A DNA stretch of 64,000 nt from Zhihengliuella salsuginis (GCF_014651715.1 NZ_BMXK01000001.1:62001-126000), one strand, 5' to 3'. Positions 43,129 through 52,690 are shown, counted from the stretch's first letter. Numbers and translations: made by a program. The notes: a model not told the origin generated them from the letters alone.

Positions 43129-45540
43129 TCAGGACACGGCCACCGGAGCCTCCGGTGCGCGGCTGCCGGCGACCTCGCGCACGGTCACGGGGGTGTCCAT
43201 GACGCGCCCCTCGGGAACCTCCCGCACCCCGCCGACAACCGCGAACGCTCCGGTCAACGGCAGGTCCTCGCTGCTGGTGCCGACCTCGACGCCGAAGGTG
43301 CCGGGCTCGACGATCCGCCGCCCGTCGAGGCCCGTGAACGACGTCCGGTCCGCGTGTACCGAGAACTCCACCCGCCGCGACTCGCCGGCGGCCAGCCGCA
43401 CCTTCGCGAACCCCGTGAGGAGCCGCCGCGGGCGCACCACGGAGGCGACGTGGTCGTCGATGTACAGCTGCACGACCTCGGCGCCGTCGCGCTCCCCGGT
43501 GTTGGCGACCGTCGCGCCGACGGTGACGACGCCGTCGTTCGCGATCTCCTCCGCCGAGACGGACAGGTCCGAGACCTCGAACCGGGTGTAGGAGAGGCCG
43601 AACCCGAACGGGTACAGCGGCCGCGGGTCCAGGTTGGAGACGCCGTCCGAGTGCCAGCCCAGCGGCGGGGTGAGGTAGGTTCCCGGCTGGCCTCCGACGT
43701 GGTCGGGGATCTGCACCGGCAGCCTGCCGGACGGGTTGACCGCGCCGGTCAGCACGGAGGCCACCGCGGGCCCGCCCTCCTCGCCGGGCATGAACGCCTG
43801 CACGATCCCCGCCGCCCGGTCCGCAAACGCGCCGAGCGAGTACGGCCGGCCGGTGACGATCACCAGGACCGTCGGCGTGCCCGTGGCCAGCACGGCCTCG
43901 ACCAGGTCGGCCTGCTTCCCGGGCAGGGAGAGGTCGACGACGTCGCAGCCCTCGCCCGAGGTGCCGCGGCCGAACAGGCCCGCCAGATCGCCGACCGTGA
44001 CGATCGCGACCTCGGCGTCCTCCGCCGCGGCGACGGCCGCCGCGATGCCGGCGTCGTCCGGGTCAGTGAAGTCGACCCCGCGCTCGTAGGCGATGATCGC
44101 GTCCGCCAGTACCGGGTCCGCGCGCAGGGAGTCGAGGATCGAGGGCAGCTCGATGCCGTGCTCGTTCTCGCCGAAGAACCGGGAGAGCACGTGGTTGGTG
44201 AACGAGTAGCAGCCCAGGTGCGCCCGCGGCTGGGCGGCGGACGGTCCGACGACGGCGATGCGCGCCGGTGCGGCACTGTCGCCGCCGGCGGTGGCGGGCC
44301 GGGCACCCAGCGGCAGGACGCCGTCGTTCTTGAGCAGGATGACCGACTCCTCCGCCATCCGGCGGGCGTGGGCGCGGTTGCCCGGGGAGTCGAAGTCGAC
44401 GACGTCCGCCGCCCAGTCCTGCTCCGGCGACCAGTCGGCGTCCAACAGGCCCAGCTCGGCCTTCTGGGTGAGCACGCGGCGGACGGCGGTGTCGAGGACC
44501 TGCGCGTCCAGGCGTCCGTCGGCGACGGCCGCGGCCAGGTGCCGGAACGCGTTGGTCTCCGGCAGCTCCACGTCCATGCCGGCCGCGATCGAGACGATGC
44601 CGGCGGCGTCCTGACTCTCGGCGATGCGGTGCATGGTCTCGAGGAAGCTCACGGCCCAGTAGTCGGAGACCACGGTGCCGGTGAAGCCCCAGCGGTCGCG
44701 GAGGATCCCGGTCAGCATCCGGTGGCTCGCCGCGGGCGCCTCGCCGTCGACGTCGGCGTAGGAGTTCATCACGGACTTCACGCCGCCCTCGCGGACGGCG
44801 CGCTCGAAGGGCGGCAGGACGACGTCCTCGAACTCGCGGGTGCCCATCGGCACCGGTGCGTGGTTGCGGCCGGCGCGGGAGGCGGCATAGCCGGCGAAGT
44901 GCTTCAGCGTCGCGTGCACGCCCGCGCCCTGCAGGCCCCGCACGTAGGCGGTGGAGAGTTCGGAGACCAGGTGCGGGTCCTCGCCGAGGGTCTCCTCGAC
45001 GCGGCCCCAGCGGTAGTCGCGGACGACGTCGAGCACGGGGGACAGGCCCAGGTGAACGCCGACGTGCTTCATGTCGGAGCCGATGCGGGACGCCATGTCG
45101 CGGACCAGCTCCGGGTCCCAGCTGGCGCCCCACGCGATCGACGCCGGGTAGCAGGTGGCGCCCATCGTGGTGAAGCCGGTCAGGCACTCCTCGTGCGCCA
45201 GGGCCGGGATGCCGAGCCGGTTCGCGGCCACGACCTGCCGTTGCAGGTCCGCAAGCCGGCCCCGGCCCTCGGTCGGGTCGAGCGGTGCCGAGCCGAAGGC
45301 GCGGGTGATCTGGCCCAGGCCGCCGGCGATCTCCTCCTCGAAGCTCGGGTGGCCGGCGGAGAACGTGTCCTCCATGGGCGCGACGTTCCCGTCGCCGTCG
45401 TCGTTGCGCTCCTCGGGGCGGATCCAGGAGGAGCCGAGCTGGGAGACCTTCTCCTCGACGGACATCTCCGCCATCAGCGCCTCCACACGCTCGGCGACGG
45501 GCAGGCCGGCATCGCGCCAGGTGTTCCGGGGGTTGTTCAT
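43129..45540 (-). CDS. bxlA: GH3 beta-xylosidase/beta-glucosidase
   Basis: Glycoside hydrolase family 3 enzyme of 803 aa: N-terminal TIM barrel with the nucleophile Asp in VVSDYWAV (about residue 295), the alpha/beta sandwich starting at ESVILLKNDGVLPL, and a C-terminal fibronectin-III-like domain (about 650-770). No signal peptide, so it works on imported oligosaccharides. It is last in an operon of binding protein and two permeases, matching the BxlEFGA order of Streptomyces, so beta-xylosides are the likely substrate; GH3 enzymes can also act on glucosides or arabinosides. Confidence 0.85.
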   Translation of the reverse strand: MNNPRNTWRDAGLPVAERVEALMAEMSVEEKVSQLGSSWIRPEERNDDGDGNVAPMEDTFSAGHPSFEEEIAGGLGQITRAFGSAPLDPTEGRGRLADLQRQVVAANRLGIPALAHEECLTGFTTMGATCYPASIAWGASWDPELVRDMASRIGSDMKHVGVHLGLSPVLDVVRDYRWGRVEETLGEDPHLVSELSTAYVRGLQGAGVHATLKHFAGYAASRAGRNHAPVPMGTREFEDVVLPPFERAVREGGVKSVMNSYADVDGEAPAASHRMLTGILRDRWGFTGTVVSDYWAVSFLETMHRIAESQDAAGIVSIAAGMDVELPETNAFRHLAAAVADGRLDAQVLDTAVRRVLTQKAELGLLDADWSPEQDWAADVVDFDSPGNRAHARRMAEESVILLKNDGVLPLGARPATAGGDSAAPARIAVVGPSAAQPRAHLGCYSFTNHVLSRFFGENEHGIELPSILDSLRADPVLADAIIAYERGVDFTDPDDAGIAAAVAAAEDAEVAIVTVGDLAGLFGRGTSGEGCDVVDLSLPGKQADLVEAVLATGTPTVLVIVTGRPYSLGAFADRAAGIVQAFMPGEEGGPAVASVLTGAVNPSGRLPVQIPDHVGGQPGTYLTPPLGWHSDGVSNLDPRPLYPFGFGLSYTRFEVSDLSVSAEEIANDGVVTVGATVANTGERDGAEVVQLYIDDHVASVVRPRRLLTGFAKVRLAAGESRRVEFSVHADRTSFTGLDGRRIVEPGTFGVEVGTSSEDLPLTGAFAVVGGVREVPEGRVMDTPVTVREVAGSRAPEAPVAVS

Positions 45541-45568
45541 GGTGTTCCTTTGCGGTTCGTGGGCGTCG

Positions 45569-46405
45569 TTACTTGCTGAAGCCGGCCGTCAGGCCCGCCA
45601 CGAGCTGGCGGCGGCCGATGATGTAGGCGGCGAGGATCGGGAGGCAGGAGAGGACGACGGCGGCGAGCACCGCCGGGATGTCCACCGCGAATTCGCCCTG
45701 GTAGGTCCACAGGGACAGCGGCAGCACCCGCACCTCGGAGCTCTGGGTGAGCACCAGTGGGAACAGGAAGCCGTTCCACACCTGCAGCGCGTCGTAGATG
45801 CCGACCGCCATGATCGCCGGCTTGGACAGCGGCAGCACCAGCTCGCGGAACATCTGCCAGTGGCTGGCGCCGTCGAGCGTCATCGCCTCGTACAGCGAGG
45901 ACGGGATGTCGCGCAGGAAGTTCGTCAGGATCAGCACGCTGATGGGGATGGCGAACGCGATGCCCGGCAGGATCAGCGCCAGCAGGGAGTCGTAGAGTCC
46001 CAGCTGCACGATCAGGTAGTAGACGGGGATGATCGTCGCCTGGATCGGGATGGCGATGCCCAGCAGGAAGAGGCGGTGGCTGAACTTCGCGAATGCCCCG
46101 CGGTTGCGGACGATCACGTAGCTCGCCAGCAGCGAGATCAACAGCACGACGCCGACGGTCACCACCGTGACCAGCGCCGAGTTGAAGAAGTACAGCGCGA
46201 ACTCGTTCTCGAGCACCCGGCCGTACGCGGCGAAGGTCAATTCCCGCGGCCACGCCAGCGGGTTGGCGCCGAAGTACTCCTGCCGCGGCTTCAGGCTGGT
46301 GACCAGGATGTAGTAGATCGGGACGATCGTCACCAGCAGCCAGAAGGTGGCGGCGAGTCCGCCGATGGCGTTGGGGGCCTGCCCGCCCGTTGTACGCAGA
46401 TTCAT
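45569..46405 (-). CDS. bxlG: Xylo-oligosaccharide ABC permease (MalG type)
   Basis: Membrane subunit of 278 aa with six hydrophobic segments and the EAA loop SSLYEAMTLDGASHWQMF near residue 190. ATG 46405 overlaps the stop of the first permease by one base. Open sequence upstream of this ATG belongs to the other permease in another frame. Partners are the upstream permease and binding protein. The symbol follows operon order, not direct identity. Confidence 0.9.
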   Translation of the reverse strand: MNLRTTGGQAPNAIGGLAATFWLLVTIVPIYYILVTSLKPRQEYFGANPLAWPRELTFAAYGRVLENEFALYFFNSALVTVVTVGVVLLISLLASYVIVRNRGAFAKFSHRLFLLGIAIPIQATIIPVYYLIVQLGLYDSLLALILPGIAFAIPISVLILTNFLRDIPSSLYEAMTLDGASHWQMFRELVLPLSKPAIMAVGIYDALQVWNGFLFPLVLTQSSEVRVLPLSLWTYQGEFAVDIPAVLAAVVLSCLPILAAYIIGRRQLVAGLTAGFSK

Positions 46406-47340
46406 CAGGCGCCCTCCTGCTGGCTTTCCATTTTGTCCGCCCCGCCGAGCCGGTTCAGCAGCAGTGAGATCACGAGGCCGACCACCACGAGGATCACGGC
46501 GATCGCGCTCGCCGGGCCCATCTGGTAGCTGCGGAATCCGGTGAGGTACATGTCCAGCGGCAGGATGCGGGTCGCGTTGCCCGGCCCGCCGTTGGTCATG
46601 ACGAACACCAGGTCGAAGTACGTCAGCGAGCCGACGATCATCAGCGTCGAACTGGTGATGACGGTGTACTTGATCTGCGGGAGCGTCACGGAGAAGAAGG
46701 TGCGCACGCGCCCGGCGCCGTCGAGCATGGCGGCCTCGTACATCGACGTCGGGATCTGCTTGACGCCCGCCTGGTAGAGCAGCGAGTGGAAGGGGACGAA
46801 GCACCACGCGATGACGAAGATCAGCACGTAGAAGACCAGATCGGTGCTGCCGAGCCAGTCCTGGCTCAACCACGGGACGTTGAACGCGTTGGACAGGCCG
46901 AAGTTCGGGTCCAGCAGGGCCTTGAACGCGATGCCGACCGCGGCCGCGGAGAACAGCAGCGGCAGGAAGTACAGCACCGAGTACACGGCCCGGTACTTCT
47001 GGCTGCCGGCCATGAAGACGCCGAGCAGGATGGCGATCGGCGCCTGGGTCACGTAGGTCAGCACGGTCATGGCGAGCGTCAGCCACATGGCGTGCAGCGT
47101 CACCGGGTCGGAGAACACGCTCTGCCAGTTCGCGAGGCCGGCGAACGACGGCGTCCCGAGCCCGTCCCAGTTCGTGAGGGACAGTACGGCCACGCCGAGC
47201 AGCGGGATCAGGGCGAAGACCGTGAAGAAGGCCAGCGCGGGGGCCAGCATCCAGTAGCTCGGCCCGTCGGTCGTCGTCCGCCGCTGGCGCCGGCGTGCCG
47301 GAGCGGGCGGGGGGCTCACCGGAGCAGTCAGGGTACTCAT
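46405..47340 (-). CDS. bxlF: Xylo-oligosaccharide ABC permease (MalF type)
   Basis: Membrane subunit of 311 aa (313 if the ATG at 47346 is used). Basic, proline-rich N-terminus, six membrane segments, EAA loop TSMYEAAMLDGAGRVRTF about residue 210. It follows the binding-protein gene by 10 bases. No ATPase gene is in the operon, as in the Streptomyces bxl system, which uses the shared ATPase MsiK. Confidence 0.9.
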   Translation of the reverse strand: MSTLTAPVSPPPAPARRRQRRTTTDGPSYWMLAPALAFFTVFALIPLLGVAVLSLTNWDGLGTPSFAGLANWQSVFSDPVTLHAMWLTLAMTVLTYVTQAPIAILLGVFMAGSQKYRAVYSVLYFLPLLFSAAAVGIAFKALLDPNFGLSNAFNVPWLSQDWLGSTDLVFYVLIFVIAWCFVPFHSLLYQAGVKQIPTSMYEAAMLDGAGRVRTFFSVTLPQIKYTVITSSTLMIVGSLTYFDLVFVMTNGGPGNATRILPLDMYLTGFRSYQMGPASAIAVILVVVGLVISLLLNRLGGADKMESQQEGA

Positions 47341-47350
47341 CGGCATCCGG

Positions 47351-48685
47351 CTACTTGATCGTGGCGTTCATGTTGTCCACGAACTGCTCCGGCGTGACCG
47401 TTCCCTGGAAGATCTGCGAGAGGTTGGTCAGCAGTTCCTGTGCCTGATCCGGAGCCAGCGCCTGGTCCCACGAGAGCTGGAAGTTCGGCGCGTCCTGGAC
47501 CATGCCGTAGGCGTAGTCCAGGAACTCCGCGTCCTCGCTGGCGGCGATGGCTTCCCCGGCGTCGTCGGTCGAGGGGACCAGCCCCAGCTCGATGAACTTG
47601 TCGATGGACTCCTCGTTGAGGGTGTACTCGTTCAGGTAGTCGAACGCGGCCTGCTGCTCCTCCTCGGAGGCATCTGCGGAGACGGCCCAGAAGTTGGCCG
47701 GGTTGCCGACGATGTTCGCCGGGTCGCCTGCGCCGCCGTCGACGGTGGGGAACGGGGCGAATCCCAGGTTGCCCTCCTCGTACCACTCCGGCGCGTCGGC
47801 TTTGAAGCCCGCGTAGACCCAAGACCCCTGCAGCAGCATCGCGGCCTTGTCCGTGTGGACCAGGGCGGCGTCCGCGTTGGCGTCGGCGACCACCGAGCCG
47901 TAGGAGTCGCCGAAACCGCCGGCGTCGACGAGCTCCTGGATCCTGGTGAGGGCCTCGGCCACCGCCGGGTGGCTCCACGCGTCCGGCTCGTTGTTCGCGA
48001 TGGCCTGGAAGACCTCCGGGCCGCCGATGCGGTCGGTGAGGTACTGGATCCACATCAGGTACGGCCACTGGCTCTGGCCGGCGACGGCGAACGGGATGAT
48101 GCCCTCCGCTTTGAAGGCCTCGACGGCGTCGAGCGTCTCCTCCCACGTGGTCGGCGGCTCGACGCCGACCTCGTCGAAGAGTTTCTCGTTGATGTAGAGA
48201 ACCACGGGCTGCGTGCTGTTGTTCGGGACGGCGTACTGCGCCCCGTCCACCTCGCCGGCCTGCTCGATGGACTCGATCGCGCGGTCCTCGAGCGCGTCGA
48301 CCTTGCCGGTCAGGTCGACGACGTTGCCGTTGGCGACGTAATCGGCGAGAGTGCCGCCCGACCAGTTGAAGATGAGGGTCGGGGCGTTGCCTGCGCCGAC
48401 GGCGGTGCGGATCTTCTCTTTGTAGGCGTCGTTGGCGAAGAACTCGGCGGAGATCCCCTGATCGGGATTCGCCTCGTTCCACTGCTCGAAGGAGGCCTCG
48501 AAGGCGTCCTGCTGGGATCCCGTGAGGGTCCAGGCGGAGAAGCCGCCGGCGGTGGCCCCGCCGGGCTGTGCGCCGCCGCAGGCGGAGAGGGCGAGCGGGG
48601 CGATCAGTGCGGCGGACGCCAGGAGGCGGCGACGGGTGCCGCGCTTCTTCGTGGCTGGCGGGGTCGGATTCGCGGAGACGTGCAT
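47351..48685 (-). CDS. bxlE: Xylo-oligosaccharide-binding lipoprotein
   Basis: Solute-binding protein of 444 aa. The leader has a twin-arginine-like cluster (GTRRRLLAS), a hydrophobic core and the lipobox ALSAC (Cys about residue 36). The mature part opens with FSAWTLTGSQQDAFEASFEQ and ends with many acidic residues. ATG 48685 follows the site AGGGAA; the open frame beyond it covers the promoter. It is first in the operon, next to the operator at 48741. Confidence 0.9.
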   Translation of the reverse strand: MHVSANPTPPATKKRGTRRRLLASAALIAPLALSACGGAQPGGATAGGFSAWTLTGSQQDAFEASFEQWNEANPDQGISAEFFANDAYKEKIRTAVGAGNAPTLIFNWSGGTLADYVANGNVVDLTGKVDALEDRAIESIEQAGEVDGAQYAVPNNSTQPVVLYINEKLFDEVGVEPPTTWEETLDAVEAFKAEGIIPFAVAGQSQWPYLMWIQYLTDRIGGPEVFQAIANNEPDAWSHPAVAEALTRIQELVDAGGFGDSYGSVVADANADAALVHTDKAAMLLQGSWVYAGFKADAPEWYEEGNLGFAPFPTVDGGAGDPANIVGNPANFWAVSADASEEEQQAAFDYLNEYTLNEESIDKFIELGLVPSTDDAGEAIAASEDAEFLDYAYGMVQDAPNFQLSWDQALAPDQAQELLTNLSQIFQGTVTPEQFVDNMNATIK

Positions 48686-48740
48686 GGTGGATTCCCTCGA
48701 TTTCTGCGGACGGCGGTGGTGCCTCAGCGACCCGTCGTCA

Positions 48741-48783
48741 CGAAAGTTTCGGAAAGTTACTAATGGCGGACACAAGTTATAGT
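48741..48783. promoter_or_regulatory. LacI/BxlR-type operator and divergent promoter
   Basis: The palindrome CGAAAGTTTCG (48741-48751) is followed by a second GAAAGTT (48752-48758). CGAA-N-TTCG-type sites are known targets of xylan-utilisation repressors such as BxlR in Streptomyces. It lies between the transporter operon and the LacI gene. A possible -10 box TATAGT for the LacI gene is at 48778-48783. Confidence 0.7.
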
Positions 48784-48863
48784 GTGCTGTGAGTCACGTC
48801 AAGTGCATCGCAGGCCAGGTGTTCGTCGGCCCGATCGGCGGCGCGGAGGAAGAGGAGGGATCG

Positions 48864-49877
48864 GTGACAGTTCGGCTTCAGGACGTCGCAGCGGCGGCGG
48901 GGGTGTCGACGGCGACAGCGTCGAAGGCCCTCAACGGGCGCGGCGACGTCAGTGAGACTGTCCGTCGAAAGATCACGAAAGTTGCGGAGGAGATGTCGTA
49001 CGCACCGCGGCCGCGATCGCGGCCCGGCAGTTCGCATCCGCGGCTGACGATGGTCTTCGACCACTTCAGCAGCCCCTATGCCGTGGCGATCCTCAACGGG
49101 GCCATCCACGCGGCCAAGCGGGCCGGCGTCGACCTGGTGACCACCTGCATCGAGGGCGAGTCGGTCGGCCACGACGTCATGTCGATGGCGTGGCTGCGCG
49201 ACCTCGTGAAAGACGGGGTGGCCGGCCTGATCGTCGTCACGACGTCGCTCGACGACGCCACCGTGCGCTGGTGCCGCAGGAACGCGCTGCCGCTCATCGC
49301 CGTCGACCCCGCCTCGCCGAACCGCGAGCACGTGGTGTCGATCGGCTCCACCAACTGGCAGGGCGGCAAGCAGGCCACCGACCACCTGATCGGGCTGGGG
49401 CACCGGCGGATCGGCATGGCGTGCGGCCCCGGCGACTCCGTCCCCGCGGGCGAGCGCCTCCAGGGGTTCCGGTCGGCGATGCAGTTGGCGGGGCTGGCAG
49501 TGGACGAGTCGCTGGTCGCGGGCGACGGGTTCACGCCCGAGGTCGGGCGCGTCGCCGCGCTGCGCATGCTGCACTCGGAGGATCCGCCGACGGCGATCTT
49601 CGCGGTGTCCGACGACGTCGCCCTCGGCGTGCTGCGGGCCGCGGAGGAGCTCGGGATCGGCGTCCCGGGGCGCCTCAGCGTGATCGGCTTCGACGACACG
49701 TCGGCGGCGTCGTGGATGTCGCCGCCGCTGACGACCGTCCGCCAGCCGCTCGGCTCCATGGGCCAGGTCGCGGTGGAGCGCGTGCTGGCGCTGGCGGGGG
49801 ATTCCGAGCGGTTCGCCCACCCCTTCCAGTTGGAGACGCGGCTCGTGGTCCGCGAGTCGACGGCCGCGCCAGCCTGA
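48864..49877 (+). CDS. bxlR: LacI family repressor of the xyloside operon
   Basis: Repressor of 337 aa: helix-turn-helix VRLQDVAAAAGVSTATASKALNG at the extreme N-terminus (shown in part: VAAAAGVSTATASKAL), hinge helix, and a periplasmic-binding-like sensor ending with DDTSAASWMSPPLTTVRQP. GTG 48864 is the start because GAGGAGGGA precedes it and the HTH should begin right away; the upstream extension is not conserved. Divergent from the transporter operon, with the CGAAAGTTTCG operator between them. Confidence 0.9.
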   Translation: MTVRLQDVAAAAGVSTATASKALNGRGDVSETVRRKITKVAEEMSYAPRPRSRPGSSHPRLTMVFDHFSSPYAVAILNGAIHAAKRAGVDLVTTCIEGESVGHDVMSMAWLRDLVKDGVAGLIVVTTSLDDATVRWCRRNALPLIAVDPASPNREHVVSIGSTNWQGGKQATDHLIGLGHRRIGMACGPGDSVPAGERLQGFRSAMQLAGLAVDESLVAGDGFTPEVGRVAALRMLHSEDPPTAIFAVSDDVALGVLRAAEELGIGVPGRLSVIGFDDTSAASWMSPPLTTVRQPLGSMGQVAVERVLALAGDSERFAHPFQLETRLVVRESTAAPA

Positions 49878-49900
49878 AGGAGGGCCGCGGCGGATGCCGT

Positions 49901-50560
49901 CTACCCGGGCAGTTTCTCCTGCGCGGCACGCTGAATCGGGGTGGGCACCCGGTCGCCGAGTCGGTTGAGGAAGTCCTTCACCGCGTCCGGGGCGGCGCCG
50001 CCCGCGTGTTTGAGGGCGGTCCCGACCGGCTTGGCGACGAGCGGATCGGGATCGTGCAGGAGGCGCTCGGCGATTGTCAGGAGATCCGCGATCCCCTCCG
50101 TGTCCGGAGGGCGCGTATACGCCAGGGGCGCCGTGATCGCCGTGCGGCGCCGCAGCGGATCCTCTGATTCCGCGAGGGCGAAGAGTGGGCGCCGCGACCG
50201 ATCGCGGAGGTAGTCGCCGACGACGCGCGGCGCGGCGCGGTCGACCATGTCCCATGCGTCGATCCGATCATGGCGTGCCAGATACAGTTCGTAGCGGTCC
50301 GCGCGCTCCGCCCCGGTCGCCCCGCGGGCGCGCACAGCGAAGTCGAGAATGCAGAAGGCTGCCAGACGCGGTTCGTACGCGGGCTCGTCCAGCAGCTCGT
50401 CCACCTGGGCCAGCGGTAGGCCGGTGAAGCGCTTGGCGATCCCGAAGAGCGTCCCCATGCGGACACCGAGTACCGGGCCGTCGCCGCGGTAGTGACGATT
50501 GGGGTGGGTGCCCGGATCGGCAACGGATTCGAGTTCGGCCAGCAGGTCCGCGGCGTTCAT
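49901..50560 (-). CDS. DNA alkylation repair protein, AlkD-like
   Basis: All-helical HEAT-repeat protein of 219 aa related to AlkD DNA glycosylases, which remove bulky or cationic alkylated bases. The motif RFTGLPLAQVDELL near the start, LDFAVRARG, DAWDMVDRAAPRVVGDYL and the C-terminal PDAVKDFLNRLGDR are typical. It lies 13 bases after a MerR gene, with site GGGAGGAGG before ATG 50560, so they form an operon. Confidence 0.83.
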   Translation of the reverse strand: MNAADLLAELESVADPGTHPNRHYRGDGPVLGVRMGTLFGIAKRFTGLPLAQVDELLDEPAYEPRLAAFCILDFAVRARGATGAERADRYELYLARHDRIDAWDMVDRAAPRVVGDYLRDRSRRPLFALAESEDPLRRRTAITAPLAYTRPPDTEGIADLLTIAERLLHDPDPLVAKPVGTALKHAGGAAPDAVKDFLNRLGDRVPTPIQRAAQEKLPG

Positions 50561-50573
50561 CGGCGCCTCCTCC

Positions 50574-50927
50574 CTAGGCGAGGTCGCGCAACTGGCTGAC
50601 GAGGTTGGTGGCACGCTCGAGGTTGACTGCCATCTGCTCGCGCTTGGCCGCGACCTGCTCGGTGAACCCGCGCAGCCGGTCGCGGGCGGCGTCGTCGTCG
50701 GGGTCCGCCTCGGCGGAGTCGATCGCGTCGAGGATGCCGCGCATCTCCTCCAGCGAGAAACCCAGCGGCTTCAGGGTGCGGATGGCGAGCATGCGCCGCA
50801 GGTCGCTCTCCGAGTAGACCCGGTAGCCGCCCTCGGTGCGCGAGGCGGGGAGGAGGCCGACGTCGTCGTAGTGGCGAATGGTGCGCAGCGAGAGGCCCAC
50901 GGCCTCCGAAAGTTCGCCGATCTGCAT
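50574..50927 (-). CDS. MerR family regulator
   Basis: Small MerR protein of 117 aa: HTH at residues 1-20 (MQIGELSEAVGLSLRTIRHY), the usual DDVGLLPASRTEGGYRVYSE, and a coiled-coil tail with no extended effector domain or cysteine metal site. It is divergent from a SulP transporter with a perfect 21-bp palindrome in between, so it likely controls that gene as well as its own operon with the AlkD-like gene. Confidence 0.9.
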   Translation of the reverse strand: MQIGELSEAVGLSLRTIRHYDDVGLLPASRTEGGYRVYSESDLRRMLAIRTLKPLGFSLEEMRGILDAIDSAEADPDDDAARDRLRGFTEQVAAKREQMAVNLERATNLVSQLRDLA

Positions 50928-50985
50928 ATCTCTCCTCGTCTCGAGTGGAGCGGGGCCGGATGGTGGCGTCCGTCACATTCCTTCA

Positions 50986-51006
50986 ACCCTAACGTTACGT
51001 TAGGGT
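50986..51006. promoter_or_regulatory. MerR operator
   Basis: ACCCTAACGT-T-ACGTTAGGGT is a perfect 21-bp palindrome in the gap between the divergent MerR and SulP genes. On the plus strand possible boxes TTCAAC (50982-50987) and TACGCT (51006-51011) lie 18 bases apart, the long spacing that MerR proteins act on. Confidence 0.7.
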
Positions 51007-51169
51007 ACGCTGGTTTCTGCCTGCCGGTGGCAGCTTCTGCCGTGAACCAGTGAAGCAGGCTCCATTCTACGAACTTCCACCACATCGACGTGGGCGGGCC
51101 GGCCTCGATCGGACCGCCCACGGCTGCGCGCCCTGCGGTCCCCGCCGCACCAGAAGAGGAAAGGCACGA

Positions 51170-52690
51170 ATGTCTACGAAAGCCGCGTCCGCCGAGATGA
51201 CGCCGATCGAGCGGCAGTCGGTCCTGCGCACGCTCCGATCGCCGCGTCTGCTGAAGACCGAGGTGCTGGCCGGCCTCGTCGTCGCCCTGGCCCTGATCCC
51301 GGAGGCGATCGCGTTCTCGATCATCGCCGGCGTCGACCCGCGGCTCGGCCTGTTCGCCTCCTTCACGATGGCTGTCACGATCGCCTTCGTCGGCGGGCGC
51401 CCGGCCATGATCACGGCCGCCACGGGTGCCGTCGCGCTGGTGATCGCGCCGCTGGTGGAGTCGCACGGCATCCAGTACTTCCTGGCCGCCGTCATCCTCG
51501 CCGGCATCCTGCAGATCGTGCTCGCCCTCGTCGGCGTCGCCAAGCTGATGCGTTTCATCCCGCGTTCCGTCATGGTCGGCTTCGTGAACGCGCTCGGCAT
51601 CCTGATCTTCTCCTCGCAGGTTCCCGAGCTGATCGGCGTGCCGTGGCTGGTGTACCCGCTGACGGCGCTCGGGCTGCTGATCGTCTTCGGCCTGCCGAAG
51701 CTCACCAACGTGGTCCCGGCCCCGCTCGTGGCCATCGTCGTCCTGACCCTGATCACCGTGCTCGCCGCCATCACCGTCCCGACCGTCGGCGACAAGGGCG
51801 ACCTGCCCGAGTCCCTTCCGTCCCTGCTGATTCCGGACGTCCCGTTCAACGTCGAGACGCTGCAGATCATCTTCCCGTTCTCGCTGGCGATGGCCTTCGT
51901 TGGCCTGCTCGAGTCCCTCATGACGGCCAAGCTCGTCGACGACATCACGGACACGCACTCGGACAAGACCCGCGAGTCGTGGGGCCAGGGCGTCGCGAAC
52001 GTGGTCGCCGGCCTGTTCGGCGGCATGGGCGGCTGCGCCATGATCGGCCAGACCATGATCAACGTGAAGGCCTCGGGTGCCCGCACCCGCATCTCCACGT
52101 TCCTGGCCGGCTTGTTCCTGCTGATCCTGGTCATCTCGCTGGGTGACCTGGTGGCGGTCATCCCCATGGCGGCGCTCGTCGCCGTCATGATCTTCGTGTC
52201 GATCATGACCTTCGACTGGCACTCCATCATGCCGTCGACGCTCAAGCGGATGCCCAAGTCGGAGACCATAGTCATGCTGGCAACCGTCATCGGCACGGTC
52301 GCCACGCACAACCTGGCGATCGGCGTCGGTATCGGCGTGGTCATGGCGATGATCCTCTTCGCCCGCCGCGTCGCGCACTTCGTGACCGTCAAGCGCTCGG
52401 TCGCCGGCGAGGGCGACGACGCCGTGGCCACCTACGTGGTGGACGGCGAGCTGTTCTTCGCCTCCTCGAACGACCTCTACTACCAGTTCGAGTACGCGAC
52501 CGATCCGGACAAGGTCGTCATCGACATGCACGCCTCGCACCTCTGGGACGCGTCGACGATCGCCGCACTCGACAGCATCCAGGAGAAGTACGAGCACTAC
52601 GGCAAGGACGTCGAGGTCGTCGGCCTCAACGAGGCCAGCGTCGAGATGCGCACGCGCCTGGCCGGAAAGCTCAACGCCGGCGGCCACTGA
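51170..52690 (+). CDS. SulP family anion transporter with STAS domain
   Basis: Transporter of 506 aa: about 12 membrane segments (about 30-410), including the SulP signature region IPEAIAFSIIAGVDPRLGL, then a cytoplasmic STAS domain (VDGELFFASSNDLYYQFEYA, VIDMHASHLWDASTIAALDS). SulP proteins carry sulfate, bicarbonate or other anions. ATG 51170 follows AAGAGGAAAGG. The 160-base leader has a 9-bp-stem hairpin (51089-51122). Divergent from the MerR gene. Confidence 0.9.
   Translation: MSTKAASAEMTPIERQSVLRTLRSPRLLKTEVLAGLVVALALIPEAIAFSIIAGVDPRLGLFASFTMAVTIAFVGGRPAMITAATGAVALVIAPLVESHGIQYFLAAVILAGILQIVLALVGVAKLMRFIPRSVMVGFVNALGILIFSSQVPELIGVPWLVYPLTALGLLIVFGLPKLTNVVPAPLVAIVVLTLITVLAAITVPTVGDKGDLPESLPSLLIPDVPFNVETLQIIFPFSLAMAFVGLLESLMTAKLVDDITDTHSDKTRESWGQGVANVVAGLFGGMGGCAMIGQTMINVKASGARTRISTFLAGLFLLILVISLGDLVAVIPMAALVAVMIFVSIMTFDWHSIMPSTLKRMPKSETIVMLATVIGTVATHNLAIGVGIGVVMAMILFARRVAHFVTVKRSVAGEGDDAVATYVVDGELFFASSNDLYYQFEYATDPDKVVIDMHASHLWDASTIAALDSIQEKYEHYGKDVEVVGLNEASVEMRTRLAGKLNAGGH

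Noticed and set aside
43142-43158. Short palindrome CACCGGAGCCTCCGGTG near the end of the GH3 gene
   Set aside because: It lies inside the coding sequence, and such GC-rich dyads are frequent by chance here.
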